NCBI GenBank assembly: GCA_023091735.1
Contig: JALKBU010000613.1
Location: 1-30,824, forward strand
From: Trichomonas tenax
Taxonomy: Eukaryota > Parabasalia > Trichomonadida > Trichomonadidae
Length of the DNA: 30,824 bases
Direction: 5' to 3'
Part shown: positions 8,701 through 16,722 of the stretch, piece by piece
Position numbering within the stretch: the stretch's first letter is position 1
Layout: each line of letters starts with the position of its first letter
Notes under the pieces: model-generated
The model's input: the letters and a program-made list of their open reading frames with translations, nothing else
The model's database searches: none
What the model was told of the DNA's origin: nothing
Made by a program: the position numbers and the translations under genes

Positions 8701-10391
8701 CGAAGGAAATCGATTTCACGAATCCAAACATCTTCAGAGATTTCTCACTTCCTGTTGGCGCATTCACAGAATATAGACTGAAAGAGTTGAAATCGAAGTA
8801 TTATGAACTCACGTTGATTGACATGGATCCATATTTATACGGAAATGGATATATCAATCCTTTGAGTGTTTTCCTTTGGCTTCTCAGAATAGAACCGTTC
8901 ACAACACTCCACATTGATATGCAGGGAGGAAGATTTGATCACGCTTCGAGATTATTCTTCTCCATTGCTGACTCATACAGACTTATATCGGAGCAACAAG
9001 GAGACTTCAGAGAGTTGGTTCCAGAGTTCTTCTTCATGCCAGAATTTTTGCTCAATTGCAACGAATTCGATCTTGGATCCAGTTTTGACACAGTAATCAG
9101 TGACGTTGTTGTCCCGCCATGGGCCAAAGATGCCTTTGAGTTCATTTACTTGCACAGAAAGGCACTTGAAAGCGATTATGTTTCCGAGCACATCAACGAA
9201 TGGATTGATCTCATCTGGGGCTACAAACGCTATGGGCAAGCAGCCATTGATTCAAACAACGTCTTCAGGAAGGAATTATATGAGGAAATCTGGGACGATC
9301 CAAACAACAAAACCGATGAATTCCTTATAACAGACATCGAGATGAATCTTGATCAAATCGGACAAATTCCTCCACAGTTATTCAATGAAGCACATCCAAA
9401 GAGAGAGCCAAGGTCAGCAGAAAGAAAGTACACACAGAGCGTTACATATAAACTTAACACATCAGGAATATTAAAGGCAGCTTCGATTTCAACACTAAAA
9501 GCAAATTCAGATAAAATCACTTTCTTCACATTGACGGAATTAGCGGATTCACTACATGTAATTTCGCAGTATGACATTGATATTCCAACGACTTTATCAA
9601 GCACAGCACCAATATCGATCAATCCAACAGTTACGAAAGACACAGATCGAAATGTTACATTCTTGAATTTCTCATCAACGAAAACAACTTATTGTCTTCA
9701 AAACGATTTAACTGAGATCAATCTCATTAATTTCCCATTAAATCAGCAGCTACAGAGTGTGCGCACAATCAAATCACACGCAGAAGTCATTTCTTGCACA
9801 ACAGATGAAGTTTGGACAGTTTTAGCAGGAAATGATGCCTCTCTTTCTATCCAAAAGTTAGATTCAGCTCCAGCAATCGTCAGAACATACAGAAACACAA
9901 TCACGTGCATGGCAGTGTCCAGGTCATTCGACCAGATCGTTGCAGGCACAAGAGATAAATGCCTTCTGTTCATTTCGCTCAGCAGAGGAACTCTAACGAA
10001 CGCTGTTGATGTCAAAGATGGATTAATGCCGCATTCAGTCATCATCACTAAATCGATGGGATTCGTTCTCGTTGACGCAATGAGGGCAGAGGATGGTGCC
10101 GTGTCACATGTTTTCTTGTTATACAACATCAACGGACTCTTCATGAGAGAATTCGACACAAACTTCGACTTCAGTTGTTGGTCGATGTGGACTTCTTTGG
10201 ATGGATTCGATAACGTCATCGTCGCAGACACTGATGGTGCCGTGAGAGTTGGCGAGGTGTTCAAAATCAACGCAGGACTCTCAGAAGTCTGCAAATGCAA
10301 TTCCACAGTTTTATCATTGAAATTCATTCCTGAAATGAATTCTTTATTCGTCATTTGTTCAAATGGCGAAGTTTTATTTATCCCTGTTTAA
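2724..10391 (+). CDS. Giant BEACH-domain protein (LRBA/neurobeachin/Lvs type)
   Basis: The protein has 2555 residues and acts, by family analogy, as a scaffold in vesicle and membrane traffic. The order is the standard BEACH architecture. A long helical N-terminal part (1 to about 820) comes first, probably armadillo-like. A ConA-like lectin-fold segment follows (about 829-965; LDGNSEVTITG, ISFWIYF, SWSQVTVVLN). Then come a linker, a PH-BEACH-type domain (about 1830-1935), and the BEACH domain (about 1945-2195). BEACH signatures include NPSQYPVFPWVL, RDFSLPVGA, RIEPFT, QGGRFDHASRLF, ELVPEFFFMPEFL and WIDLIWGYKRYG. C-terminal WD40-like repeats run from about 2345 to 2555. The usual HYGTHYSS stretch is replaced by PYLYGNGYINPLS. 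No stop or frameshift interrupts 7.7 kb. The start could instead be M30 (2811), where MDEQFRSF begins. BEACH proteins are strongly expanded in trichomonads. Confidence 0.95.
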   Translation: MENLHLLEESILCIKVLSLPDVHSDTFEAMDEQFRSFIDEIKFPQLNPSVIKQIEKDLQPDDDILTILETINFKFPFYPELLKKLSKLDQFRTEYPQLFINIVLYSFLSWYPFFVKCRNPEFLVNLLNCLQIINISTNESCMTDYKDLSISAFYYCYKLIFRYLFFYNFDRLINPLQAYFSKTESLPIQTFSLLGSVALHIFDVNSLTPINTQRNLLNFITNRVKILGKSFPVNVIDSIFQKIAVSIFNLDLVSLQFMNVAFRFAGTEITNLFIIPLIHAVIKEINSDHVHINITEQQNIDNTQENIEYIRVTQYYSPIETIFDNVFNIITEKISKLEPIKEESLFTSDFLEKIKLISESFAFNKEFTTIFISNYIKILFDESKSCDYRQYTTFFYICLRLIKKQKFDLPSSILFTPKIFNPSQTVFNPTDDFDQINVLRAYAVELLLNCAQNQVKEILLETQKYPYLYTEIVMRISTLNLRISDEYMEQISIGILDPYLSYRAHNSEQETIARKGILVLLASICRDKKLLSQLFAFKDFVERFYSIFYEKQTQPHAGGILKSFLSRASSVTVEFINETQTFISSLFNYSELNVIHDILSIINATIALSPLIASSFSTISENLCKNLSKLPNDASLSLGVLMDTVNFLAYCSTDHSIQIKELVAVEAAINRITGNDPTIEIRDNLVHIIAGRPLSYILPNFEIKQPKVLSLFVRVFLNSQKLLEILNFLIQLCNECTMNCVKCSEGYFDIFLIDLIDEWRIKGNQTPEVIDKVLQLIVTIVSTNTSPIVVQRFISLMSLVQGEHLPFFHKNVINAFNNMLMKTSKIPSAYMNLDGNSEVTITGMKDSDFGSTLTISFWIYFVNQEDRKTKQILFWVTDSNYHALKICLKNNLLDVKVFSEDLSYKRDFDLPLKHKSWSQVTVVLNTAATNGQLGCKVYVYCNGAIINNGIIGKFAILNMKPGPVTVQVNQLPPKYKNNPMVGMRLSSFDIYNVPFSDDDVALAYDAGPRNIISHSQRTLHFESQQSNGLFSCKTICNPNIHAECQLKHVKPEPTFATVFVDICNVESVIPLFAQLDIPDANNECSELLEEIAADILKNVFNLGDSAQISFLDVSGFRAIAHLLLAADQCHLSYQLYTRFFGLIQVITIPELVKQLYSQILLNIEIWIRASAHHHIRILKHWARTIYKLDYAIPMEILSFPYYARILRIYYWIKPLERAYIKKERFNGEEINIKECRRYLYEIMDKYILEGITDNEFNKFLQLLASSIDEEQSESLFTYLHDIAYSPDSPLGIKQMIINNVNLLIKCIDPIQDAKSVAIIRTIVQSYIDVPNKRKGLPDVVIRMMFLFNRNYATTFVIEHLKLLIQSGVTELFPLAVWNAIILGENHIKNLITCLDKSLNYYFDDYSLVYPILACYTSDEQTVNVLIDFIVSVFPQKWKESFYLINLFGRILNMITPGEYIQNKILIIMCHYLMQHSLPISKHISAFQIAFRFIFFRPMPMDGTCHLWNPALEELFVKSPFCNQKIQLNYVSKLKLIERPKHLPYLINAGDQKVYFGLRLNEDGKWADSALVSTIVFMMTSNFEKISSSPLNVVKPDDMLLLCAYLYTNDPTTVEEFLAKNSKIINKDGLALIYTKIKAANYDTRNAPPLAMSESEKQYAAQKFLEREANIPYKKFDDEIVFGEDLAAQIVSIYKKHKNPKILRPDDVLSPLKDSIKDNIQENEKLWINMWRSLTQDRAPWNSSLPPSSHKTIRFKRDNGWCSTAFCPYKMRRNFAFDDHMEASLIRDKGDVNVAKQEVENRKRNSQLRSTSSIIELPDGNRSPKAKKEIVEIHDRQIFRVPCRINTCKSTIDAFFTLFSERIVIQKSSPEISKRIVIQKDEIIHLLWRTYRHILLGMEFFLDSHRSYLIYFDSDPTQIISHIIKSFHLGGPGKYFQTTDFKTFFASTDLTNKWIKREITTFEYIMYLNVFSGRTFANPSQYPVFPWVLKDFQSKEIDFTNPNIFRDFSLPVGAFTEYRLKELKSKYYELTLIDMDPYLYGNGYINPLSVFLWLLRIEPFTTLHIDMQGGRFDHASRLFFSIADSYRLISEQQGDFRELVPEFFFMPEFLLNCNEFDLGSSFDTVISDVVVPPWAKDAFEFIYLHRKALESDYVSEHINEWIDLIWGYKRYGQAAIDSNNVFRKELYEEIWDDPNNKTDEFLITDIEMNLDQIGQIPPQLFNEAHPKREPRSAERKYTQSVTYKLNTSGILKAASISTLKANSDKITFFTLTELADSLHVISQYDIDIPTTLSSTAPISINPTVTKDTDRNVTFLNFSSTKTTYCLQNDLTEINLINFPLNQQLQSVRTIKSHAEVISCTTDEVWTVLAGNDASLSIQKLDSAPAIVRTYRNTITCMAVSRSFDQIVAGTRDKCLLFISLSRGTLTNAVDVKDGLMPHSVIITKSMGFVLVDAMRAEDGAVSHVFLLYNINGLFMREFDTNFDFSCWSMWTSLDGFDNVIVADTDGAVRVGEVFKINAGLSEVCKCNSTVLSLKFIPEMNSLFVICSNGEVLFIPV

Positions 10392-10839
10392 TAGATATGT
10401 TATAAATATTTTGTTTATTTATGTTTATGAAATATAATATTTTTATTATTAACCTCCGAAACATCGCAAAACCACAGCAAATAGCCAATATTTCTTATAT
10501 GCATCATATCTTTGCATATTAATAATGTTTCATATTATAATTCGTTTGCAAATAAAATCAATATAAAACTCTAATATGCAGATTATGGAAATGCTATTTG
10601 TAACTTGATTATAGAAGAAATCGAATTTTCAAATTTTTATATTTTCAATTTCATTTTCTAATTAGTACTAAACTACAATGCATAGGCTACAGATAATATA
10701 GAAACAGTTTGTGTTGAAAATGTTATAATATTTTTCGATTGATCGCCCAAATGCTATATGGGCATGACTAATAGGTTGTATTGATGTTAAATGTGACAAA
10801 TTAAGTGAAATCGAATCAGTGTAAATATAATAATTTAAT
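10392..10839. other. Gene-free spacer between convergent genes
   Basis: About 450 bp between two 3' ends, AT-rich. TTATAAATATTT shortly after the BEACH stop could serve as a TAAA-type 3' end signal. Nothing else is visible. Confidence 0.4.
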
Positions 10840-11286
10840 TTACTGTGGAGCTGGTTCAGCTGGAGCTGGCTCTGCTGGGACTTCTTCCTCCTTTGGAGCG
10901 TCTTCAGCTGGATTTTCCCCCGTCTTTGAGTTCATCTTCTCCTTGACTTCGTGGTACTTTTCAGTGGCCTTTGTTGCGACCTTAGATGATGTCTCAGCGA
11001 TCTTGTTTCCAGCAGTGTGGATTGCGTTGTCAACCTTTGTTGCTACTGGCTGCATAGCGGCGTTGATCTTATTTCCAGCGATAGAGAGTGTGTGGGAGAG
11101 GGAGTCAAGGAATCCCTCTGGCTTGACTGGTGGAAGCTGAACTAAAGGCTGACCAGCGTAGTACATCTTCTCGTCCTCGTTGGAGACGTAGATTGGGAGG
11201 TACATCAAGTTGTACTTGATTGTGCCGTTCATTTCGTTCATTGGATAAACTGTCATTGGACCTTGTTGTGGCTGTGGAGCTGCCAT
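10840..11286 (-). CDS. Orphan protein with 22-residue amphipathic repeats
   Basis: This is a 148-residue protein I do not recognise. The N-terminal part (1-58) is Pro/Met/Tyr-rich, with a possible beta segment around 23-34. Residues 70-91 and 92-113 form a 22-residue tandem repeat: both copies start AGNKI and share an internal VATK. Such 11/22-mer patterns are typical of amphipathic helices that lie on lipid surfaces (apolipoprotein, synuclein, perilipin, LEA proteins). The C-terminus is a Pro/Ala/Glu tail, (P)AEPAP repeated. There is no signal peptide or membrane span. The coding DNA is clearly less AT-rich than its surroundings, which suggests strong expression. Upstream on the minus strand, a TATAAAAATA stretch sits about 60 nt before the ATG, followed by an A/T-only leader. 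The lipid-surface role is inference. Confidence 0.8.
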   Translation of the reverse strand: MAAPQPQQGPMTVYPMNEMNGTIKYNLMYLPIYVSNEDEKMYYAGQPLVQLPPVKPEGFLDSLSHTLSIAGNKINAAMQPVATKVDNAIHTAGNKIAETSSKVATKATEKYHEVKEKMNSKTGENPAEDAPKEEEVPAEPAPAEPAPQ

Positions 11287-12238
11287 TATTTTTTTTTTAT
11301 TTTTGTAAACATTTCAACAGTTTATCAGCAACATTTCACTTTCTATTTTTATACAGAAAACACAAAATTCTTCGATTTTTGATATCCTCATTAATAAGAA
11401 TTCACTTTTTGCTAACAATGTTGGGCCTGAAAAACGGTAGATTTGGTTTTACATTTTTACCCCCTTTATCAGAATTTTGCCCATGATCTCAAAATTTTTC
11501 ATTATAAATTTATTCTATAAGAAAAATATAGCAAATAATGTTTAAAATTTTGTCACTTTTAAATTTTTTGACAGATTTTGATTTTGCTCGCGGCCTAAAA
11601 AGTGAGAATTATGATCACCGGATCGAATGATTGAAGCATTGGTTCACCGGAAATGATATATAGACTTTGAGCTATAGCTATTGTAAAGTTATAGCCTTAT
11701 TTTTATGCATTTTTGCCCCATGTTAAAACAATTGTAAAGAATTATGTCCTTATTATACATGGAAAACAATAATATATACTACTTATCAAACAGATATAAG
11801 TATGTTATGTTCAAACAATATAGTTACGTTCAAGAAGTTTTCTTGATATGATTGAATAAAGCTCAGTTTCATAAATATTTGAGATTTAACCTTACAGATT
11901 TATAATAATAGACCCAGCAATGGTTACCACAAAGTTGACATAAAATGAGGTTGGGGAATTAATATGGCTGAAAATGCAATAAAAGACCTTCCATGGCCTT
12001 GGGTTGATTATAGGGGATTCTTTCTTCGATTATAATAATGAATATGCAGAAGTGACATCAAAAGTGACATTTGGGTCAAAAAGTATCGAAAGGCTATGAA
12101 AGGAGCAAAAAGTGTCAAAAATTGACAGATGTTTGCGAAAATTTTTCCAGACAAAATGCGACAATAAATAAAACATATGGGACGAATAAGCAATGAACAA
12201 CAACAGAAAAGTGAAAATATGGTTAAGATGCGGATATT
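11287..12238. other. Gene-free spacer with initiator-like octamers
   Basis: About 950 bp, AT-rich, with only short frames of low-complexity translation. It contains TCACTTTT at 11402-11409 and 11553-11560 and its complement at 12060-12067. No tRNA, hairpin or coding remnant was convincing. Confidence 0.4.
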
Positions 12239-13015
12239 TCATACGCCATACAGTTGTTCAGCTTCAGATATACGAACGACTAATATAGATATAGCTTTTT
12301 CCAGCTCAGATATCTTCTCAGATAGTTTCCATATTATTGCATTATATCTTTGTAATACTTGTATTGCGTGGAACCCATCTGCCAAAGTTAGCGGCATGAA
12401 TGTGGGTTGATGCATAATGTTAGGCTCTATGGTTAATGATGGAGCTTTTGGTTGTATTTGATTTTTTTGCTTTACTTGTTTTTGTGCTTCATTTTCAAGT
12501 GCCTGATGATAAGATCGTGTTCTAATTTGTGTTCCTTGTTCGGCTGGCTTCGGATCTATATTTTGTTCTTTTTTATTAAATTGCTCTTTTCTGGCTTCTA
12601 TTTCTAATCTTTTCTCAGCTCTCCTCCGTGCGCTTCTTTCCTTTTCATCATGGTAACGTTTGTACTTGGCTATCATTGTATCCGATTTCAAAAAATGTGT
12701 AAGAAGTTCGCACAAATATGACTTTCTAACTGTAGTTTCTATAACCGTAGAGAGTTTAAGTGTATGAACGATGACTCTAAGTTTTTTGACCGATAAATTA
12801 TCAGATATAGCATTTTGGTCTAGTGCATCATTTTCATAGTAGGACGCGAATATTCTCACCAAGGCCTCTGTAACCTGCTCTTGTGACATAGCTGTAGTAA
12901 AGTTTCTTTTCTTATTACTTGATTTCAAACTATTTTTATCTATTGCAAGCAGAGAATCATTAGAACTGTATGATGTGGTCTCGCTAGTAGAGGAAGTCAC
13001 ACTAGAATTCTCCAT
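12239..13015 (-). CDS. Uncharacterised protein with SAP-like motif and coiled coils
   Basis: This 258-residue protein starts at ATG 13015; the frame is open further upstream but only to a TTG. Residues 1-40 are a Ser/Thr-rich disordered tail. Residues 44-110 are helical, and about 74-106 (NLSVKKLRVIVHTLKLST followed by RKSYLCELL) resemble the helix-loop-helix of a SAP DNA-binding motif. That is my reading by eye and is weak. Residues 115-150 are a highly basic/acidic helix (KRYHDEKERSARRRAEKR). Residues 160-205 are Gln/Pro-rich linker. Residues 215-253 form a leucine-heptad helix (IIWKLSEKISELEKAI), probably for dimerisation. A nuclear or DNA-associated role would fit but is not shown. Confidence 0.65.
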   Translation of the reverse strand: MENSSVTSSTSETTSYSSNDSLLAIDKNSLKSSNKKRNFTTAMSQEQVTEALVRIFASYYENDALDQNAISDNLSVKKLRVIVHTLKLSTVIETTVRKSYLCELLTHFLKSDTMIAKYKRYHDEKERSARRRAEKRLEIEARKEQFNKKEQNIDPKPAEQGTQIRTRSYHQALENEAQKQVKQKNQIQPKAPSLTIEPNIMHQPTFMPLTLADGFHAIQVLQRYNAIIWKLSEKISELEKAISILVVRISEAEQLYGV

Positions 13016-13306
13016 AATCAATGCTTTGTCACTATCAATTCTGAAAATATAAAAAAAAATCAATAAGAGCTTTTGTAAACCACACAATTGAACAAAAACT
13101 GACCTATGGGTGAAAAAATCATATCGAGCGCAGCACTTTCAGTAATGAAAACTATCGAAGATAAAATGTTAACTAAATCAAGAATTAATCATCATTGGCG
13201 CAATTTTCTTTTGTTTTTCCAGTATGGATAAATTTAACATTAGATATATACTAAAAAAACTTTGCTACATAATATAAAGAAAGTTTTAATAATACAAACA
13301 ATAAAT

Positions 13307-14129
13307 TTAATTTTGAAGGTAATTTCTCAAACCAATAACAACAGGAATTGGTTTAGGAACATCATTCAATACTAATCTGGAGTTGATACATACTGAGATG
13401 CCGCTTGAAACTACAGTTGAACTAAAGAATGCAAAAATAGGAAGCTGAAATAATTCAAATGCAGTAGTTTTAACAGAAGTATTCAAGCACATCTGAATCA
13501 TATTCTCGATATCACTTGGTATTGAGTAATCAAACTCTGCCGATAAAAATCGAAAACATCGAAATTTATACCAGGCAACTTACCAGTGAGCATGTAATAG
13601 GAGATTAAGCCAAGGCATAAAATATCATGAGTCTTCTTTGGTTCCATCAAAAAGTTGAAGTATAAGTGTTATTATGCGAAGACATGCTGCACAAGCTCAT
13701 TCTTATTCTGTTAAATTTATCGATGAAAAACTTCTTAGGGGTAAGAGAAAGGTTAGCAATTCCATTATCATGGCAGTGATGCAAGCTTTTGAGCATGTCA
13801 AACAAATATACTATGAATACATTGATGTCTAAGAGGCCATTCTGCTGAATGACGGACTGTCAATCATCTTTGATATAGTCAATTAAGTAGTAAGCGTACT
13901 TTCTCATTACCCATGTTCTGTACACGTGTATTATATTGGGGTGGTATATATTCTTGTTCAGTTCCATGAGCTTCTGGTCGTTGACATTTAATTTCACTCG
14001 CTTTAAGATGTACAAATCATTGCATTTCTTCCATTCCATTAAGAAACATTTAGTGAACCTGTCCGAGCATATTACCTCCTTGCATTACAATCTCTCCAGT
14101 TGGAATAGTTCTTCTTCTTGCTTGTTCAT
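13307..14129 (-). pseudogene. Decayed protein kinase gene
   Basis: Reading the minus strand from ATG 14129, one frame carries kinase landmarks to 13647 despite stops TAA (14085-14087) and TGA (13864-13866). They are YILKRVKL (Lys strand), HPNIIHVYRTW (subdomain IV/V) and SLHHCHDNGIANLSLTPKKF (catalytic loop region). A second frame then gives HDILCLGLISYYMLTGKLPG, a clear subdomain IX. A third (ATG 13501, open upstream) gives IPSDIENMIQMCLN and ELFQLPIF, the domain end, then stops at 13307. So there are at least two in-frame stops and two frameshifts. The catalytic HRD is replaced (ANLS) and no DFG is visible, so the copy was a pseudokinase or has drifted far. No single frame shows the domain; only the last 64 codons stand as an ORF. 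Confidence 0.8.
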
Positions 14130-14280
14130 TATTTGAAAAATGAATGAAAAATTATTCAAAAAACTGGTGACGTATTTTTATTTGCCATTCTGAGATTAAT
14201 GGAAATATCAGACGAATGAAGGATAAACAACCGTAAACTTCCGAGTAATTTTGAATATATACACTAAAGAAATGTTTTAT
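14130..14280. other. Spacer between kinase pseudogene and inverted-repeat element
   Basis: AT-rich; no gene or signal seen. Confidence 0.4.
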
Positions 14281-15421
14281 AAAAAGGAGGGAAACTCAAC
14301 AGTTAGGAATATTTTTCATCTCGGGTGCGAAAAGTTCTCTCTCCAGAGAAATCTGTAATTTCAAAGCGGATAAATTGGGGCTCAGAGCCTGGAATAGCTA
14401 CGGATGCAATAGGTACAGCATGTAAAATTCGAGATTTCATGGATTAAAACTTCGATAATTCTGATTAAAAATGAATATCGTTTGCGCACTCTCTCATGTA
14501 CTACAAACCTCCTAAATGCTCATAAAATAAATGCTGGACCAATCAAAACCATATGTTAAAGCGCGTTTTTTGGACCTTTATAACAAATCAGCTTCAAGTA
14601 AAACATATAACATACACACAATAGCCAACTATTGTTGTATCAAATTATCATAGAGTTGGTTAAAAATAAATTACCAATTTTGAAATACAAATTACATCTC
14701 ATCTTTTGAATTCGTAAGCAATACATTTTACATCATTGATACAACTCACATATGATAGTGGTGATATGTGTGTAATTATAGAAACTGATTACTCAATATT
14801 ACAATTTTTCATTATTGATTTAATGATAATTTTTAAAATTTGTGATCTATAAATAAGTTGAATACAATTTAGTATGCTAGTTCAGCATTTTTTTTCAAAA
14901 TCTAAGCTTTATTTAAGTCTTTGTTATTATGAATAATTCATTAAATTTATTATTTATTACTCCAGTTCTCAATACGTGGTATTTTTCAATGCTACATGTG
15001 AGTCATTTGGAGGTGTGTGCTGAGTCATTTTAAAAGAATCAAATAAACTCAAAAATTATAAGCTTTGGATTTAAAGACTTTGTAGATGCGATTTCGCATT
15101 AAAGTCGATATTTTATATGAATTCGTGAGTATTTTGTGCAATTTTTATTATTTTTGTAGTAGAACAAATTGATATTACATATAAATATTCTCTATTAAAG
15201 GATTTGTTATGAATGGCAGCATATAAGCATGAAAGATATATCAAGGTGAGTGTGCATTTCCGTGTTTTGGCTGCATTTAAAATTTCGATACTATTTAGAG
15301 AAAGATTGGTAAGTTCTTTTCTCTCGATCCCCGTTCATAATTTTGTCAGGTTGGATATCTTGAGCTAGAGCCCAAAGATGGAGGTCTGTTTCCTGAAAGA
15401 AGGGGAGTTTCCCTCCTTTTT
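14281..15421. mobile_element. Candidate terminal-inverted-repeat element, about 1.14 kb
   Basis: The 17-nt sequence AAAAAGGAGGGAAACTC at 14281-14297 is repeated exactly in inverse orientation at 15405-15421. Further in, both arms hold a weakly similar GGGCTC...AGC block (about 14378-14395 and 15358-15374). The interior has no coding frame. Ends like these suggest a non-autonomous DNA transposon. I do not see a clear target-site duplication, so the case rests on the arms alone. Confidence 0.4.
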
Positions 15422-15972
15422 TAAAAAATATAATTGAGAAGACTCACAAAAAATAAAGGTTTGATCATAACTCAAAAATAAAATGTTGATTATTGGTATG
15501 TAAGAGTTTTTATAAATATAAAATATTTTTCGATAATTTTTGAGTTTGAATGGAAAGCGTATATGTGTACTTAGAAACTCCTATAAATTCGCACAAAAGC
15601 AATTTCTAATTTTCAATTTTTTTATTATGAACAATGATATCCAAAATGATGATCGTCATATAGAACACTTCATAAGCAGCACGGTGTTAAAGAGCACTGG
15701 CTGAAAAATGAATCGGAAAAATGAATTGTAAATGCTATTCAAAAGTGACAAAAAATAGCACCCATAATTCTGAAATAAGAATGTTTTCAATGTTTTCGCT
15801 ATAATTTTTAGCGAAAACATGTGAATAAGCACGAAAGACGCCTACAATGCTGATATATTTCATTTGTAATTCAAAAGTAAACTTTTGTGCGATTTTGATT
15901 TCATCAAAAAGTGTTGTGACGAATGATTTCGGAAGTAATTCCAGGTGAAACTTTTTTATTAAGATACATATT
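15422..15972. other. AT-rich spacer downstream of the PP-loop gene
   Basis: About 550 bp, with no gene I can support. A minus-strand frame overlapping the PP-loop gene end (15735-16025) opens only at a TTG and I rejected it. One good hairpin is listed separately. Confidence 0.4.
15790..15820. other. 11-bp perfect hairpin
   Basis: ATGTTTTCGCT (15790-15800) and AGCGAAAACAT (15810-15820) pair around a 9-nt loop. It lies about 150 bp beyond the stop of the minus-strand PP-loop gene. It could form in a 3' UTR or read-through transcript; no function is known. Confidence 0.6.
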
Positions 15973-16710
15973 TTAAAACTCCTCGAAGTCACCCAATTCA
16001 TGAACAAGACCATCTCCTCCACCAATATATTTTTCTTGGATCTGGAATTGTGATCTGAAGAAGTTGATGTTGATATTCACTGATTCATTGTAGAGTCTGT
16101 TGAGTGCTCCGCGACTGACAGAAACTTCGTTTTCCTCTTTGATATCAATTCCGCCTGGATGAAGTTCTAATTCATGCTTCTGAACGAACTCATCTATGTT
16201 CTTGTCTAAGCAGTAGCAAAATGGACGAATGATATAGACTTTTGTATTTTCATCTACAATATATTCTTGTTTTGGATTTGGTCCATCGAGGATTCCATCT
16301 TTGCACATCGTGGCGAGCATCATTGCATTCATTTCTTCAATCGAATCCGGGACTGCAATCTTATTGTATCCATTCTTTGCAGCATAGTCAACGTACATCG
16401 CATAAAGAGCATTTCTATCAGCAACTTGCTCATGATGCACATAGAAAATACTCATTTTATATAGTTTGACGTATTCATCAAGAATTCTTTTTGTCTCTGG
16501 ATCTGGTTCCGGTGTAGAATAGAAGTGAACAGCATTTAGTACAGGTTTAGATGGCATTTTAGCAACTTTGCAGTAAGTCCAAGAAGCCAATGGCAATCTA
16601 AGTTTGTCAGCATCAATAGGAAGCATAATCTTGTCGCTATCATCTATAAGATGGAATTCGGAACACGCCATTCCACCTTTCTTGCGCAGGGAGTTAACCA
16701 TCACCTTCAT
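15973..16710 (-). CDS. TtcA/Ctu1-type PP-loop homologue lacking the PP-loop
   Basis: This is a 245-residue protein. TtcA and Ctu1 use a PP-loop (SGGxDS) to adenylate tRNA before 2-thiolation. The landmarks around that site are kept: LRKKGGMACSEFHLIDDSDK (9-27) matches the helix before the loop, RNALYAMYVDYAAKNGYNKIAV (99-120) the central part, and VYIIRPF (158-164) plus LDKNIDEF the C-terminal part. At the loop itself, residues 33-38 read DADKLR in place of SGGKDS. The Cys pair near RxxALY and the N-terminal zinc cysteines are also absent. So the fold is likely but ATP-dependent thiolation is not. It may be a regulatory paralogue or have a new role. The ATG lies 10 nt after an initiator-like TCATTG. 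Assignment by eye from motif spacing. Confidence 0.7.
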   Translation of the reverse strand: MKVMVNSLRKKGGMACSEFHLIDDSDKIMLPIDADKLRLPLASWTYCKVAKMPSKPVLNAVHFYSTPEPDPETKRILDEYVKLYKMSIFYVHHEQVADRNALYAMYVDYAAKNGYNKIAVPDSIEEMNAMMLATMCKDGILDGPNPKQEYIVDENTKVYIIRPFCYCLDKNIDEFVQKHELELHPGGIDIKEENEVSVSRGALNRLYNESVNININFFRSQFQIQEKYIGGGDGLVHELGDFEEF

Positions 16711-16716
16711 TTTCTA

Positions 16717-16722
16717 CAATGA
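16717..16722 (-). promoter_or_regulatory. Initiator-like TCATTG upstream of PP-loop gene
   Basis: Minus-strand TCATTG with the A (16720) placed 10 nt before the coding ATG. Trichomonad genes typically carry a TCA(+1)YT-type initiator within about 20 nt of the start codon. It also supports ATG 16710 as the start. Confidence 0.4.

Noticed and set aside
9743..10354. 203-codon minus-strand frame
   Set aside because: It is the antisense shadow of the WD40 part of the BEACH gene.
15735..16025. 96-codon minus-strand frame overlapping the PP-loop gene end
   Set aside because: It opens at TTG, overlaps a clear gene in another frame, and has no recognisable domain.
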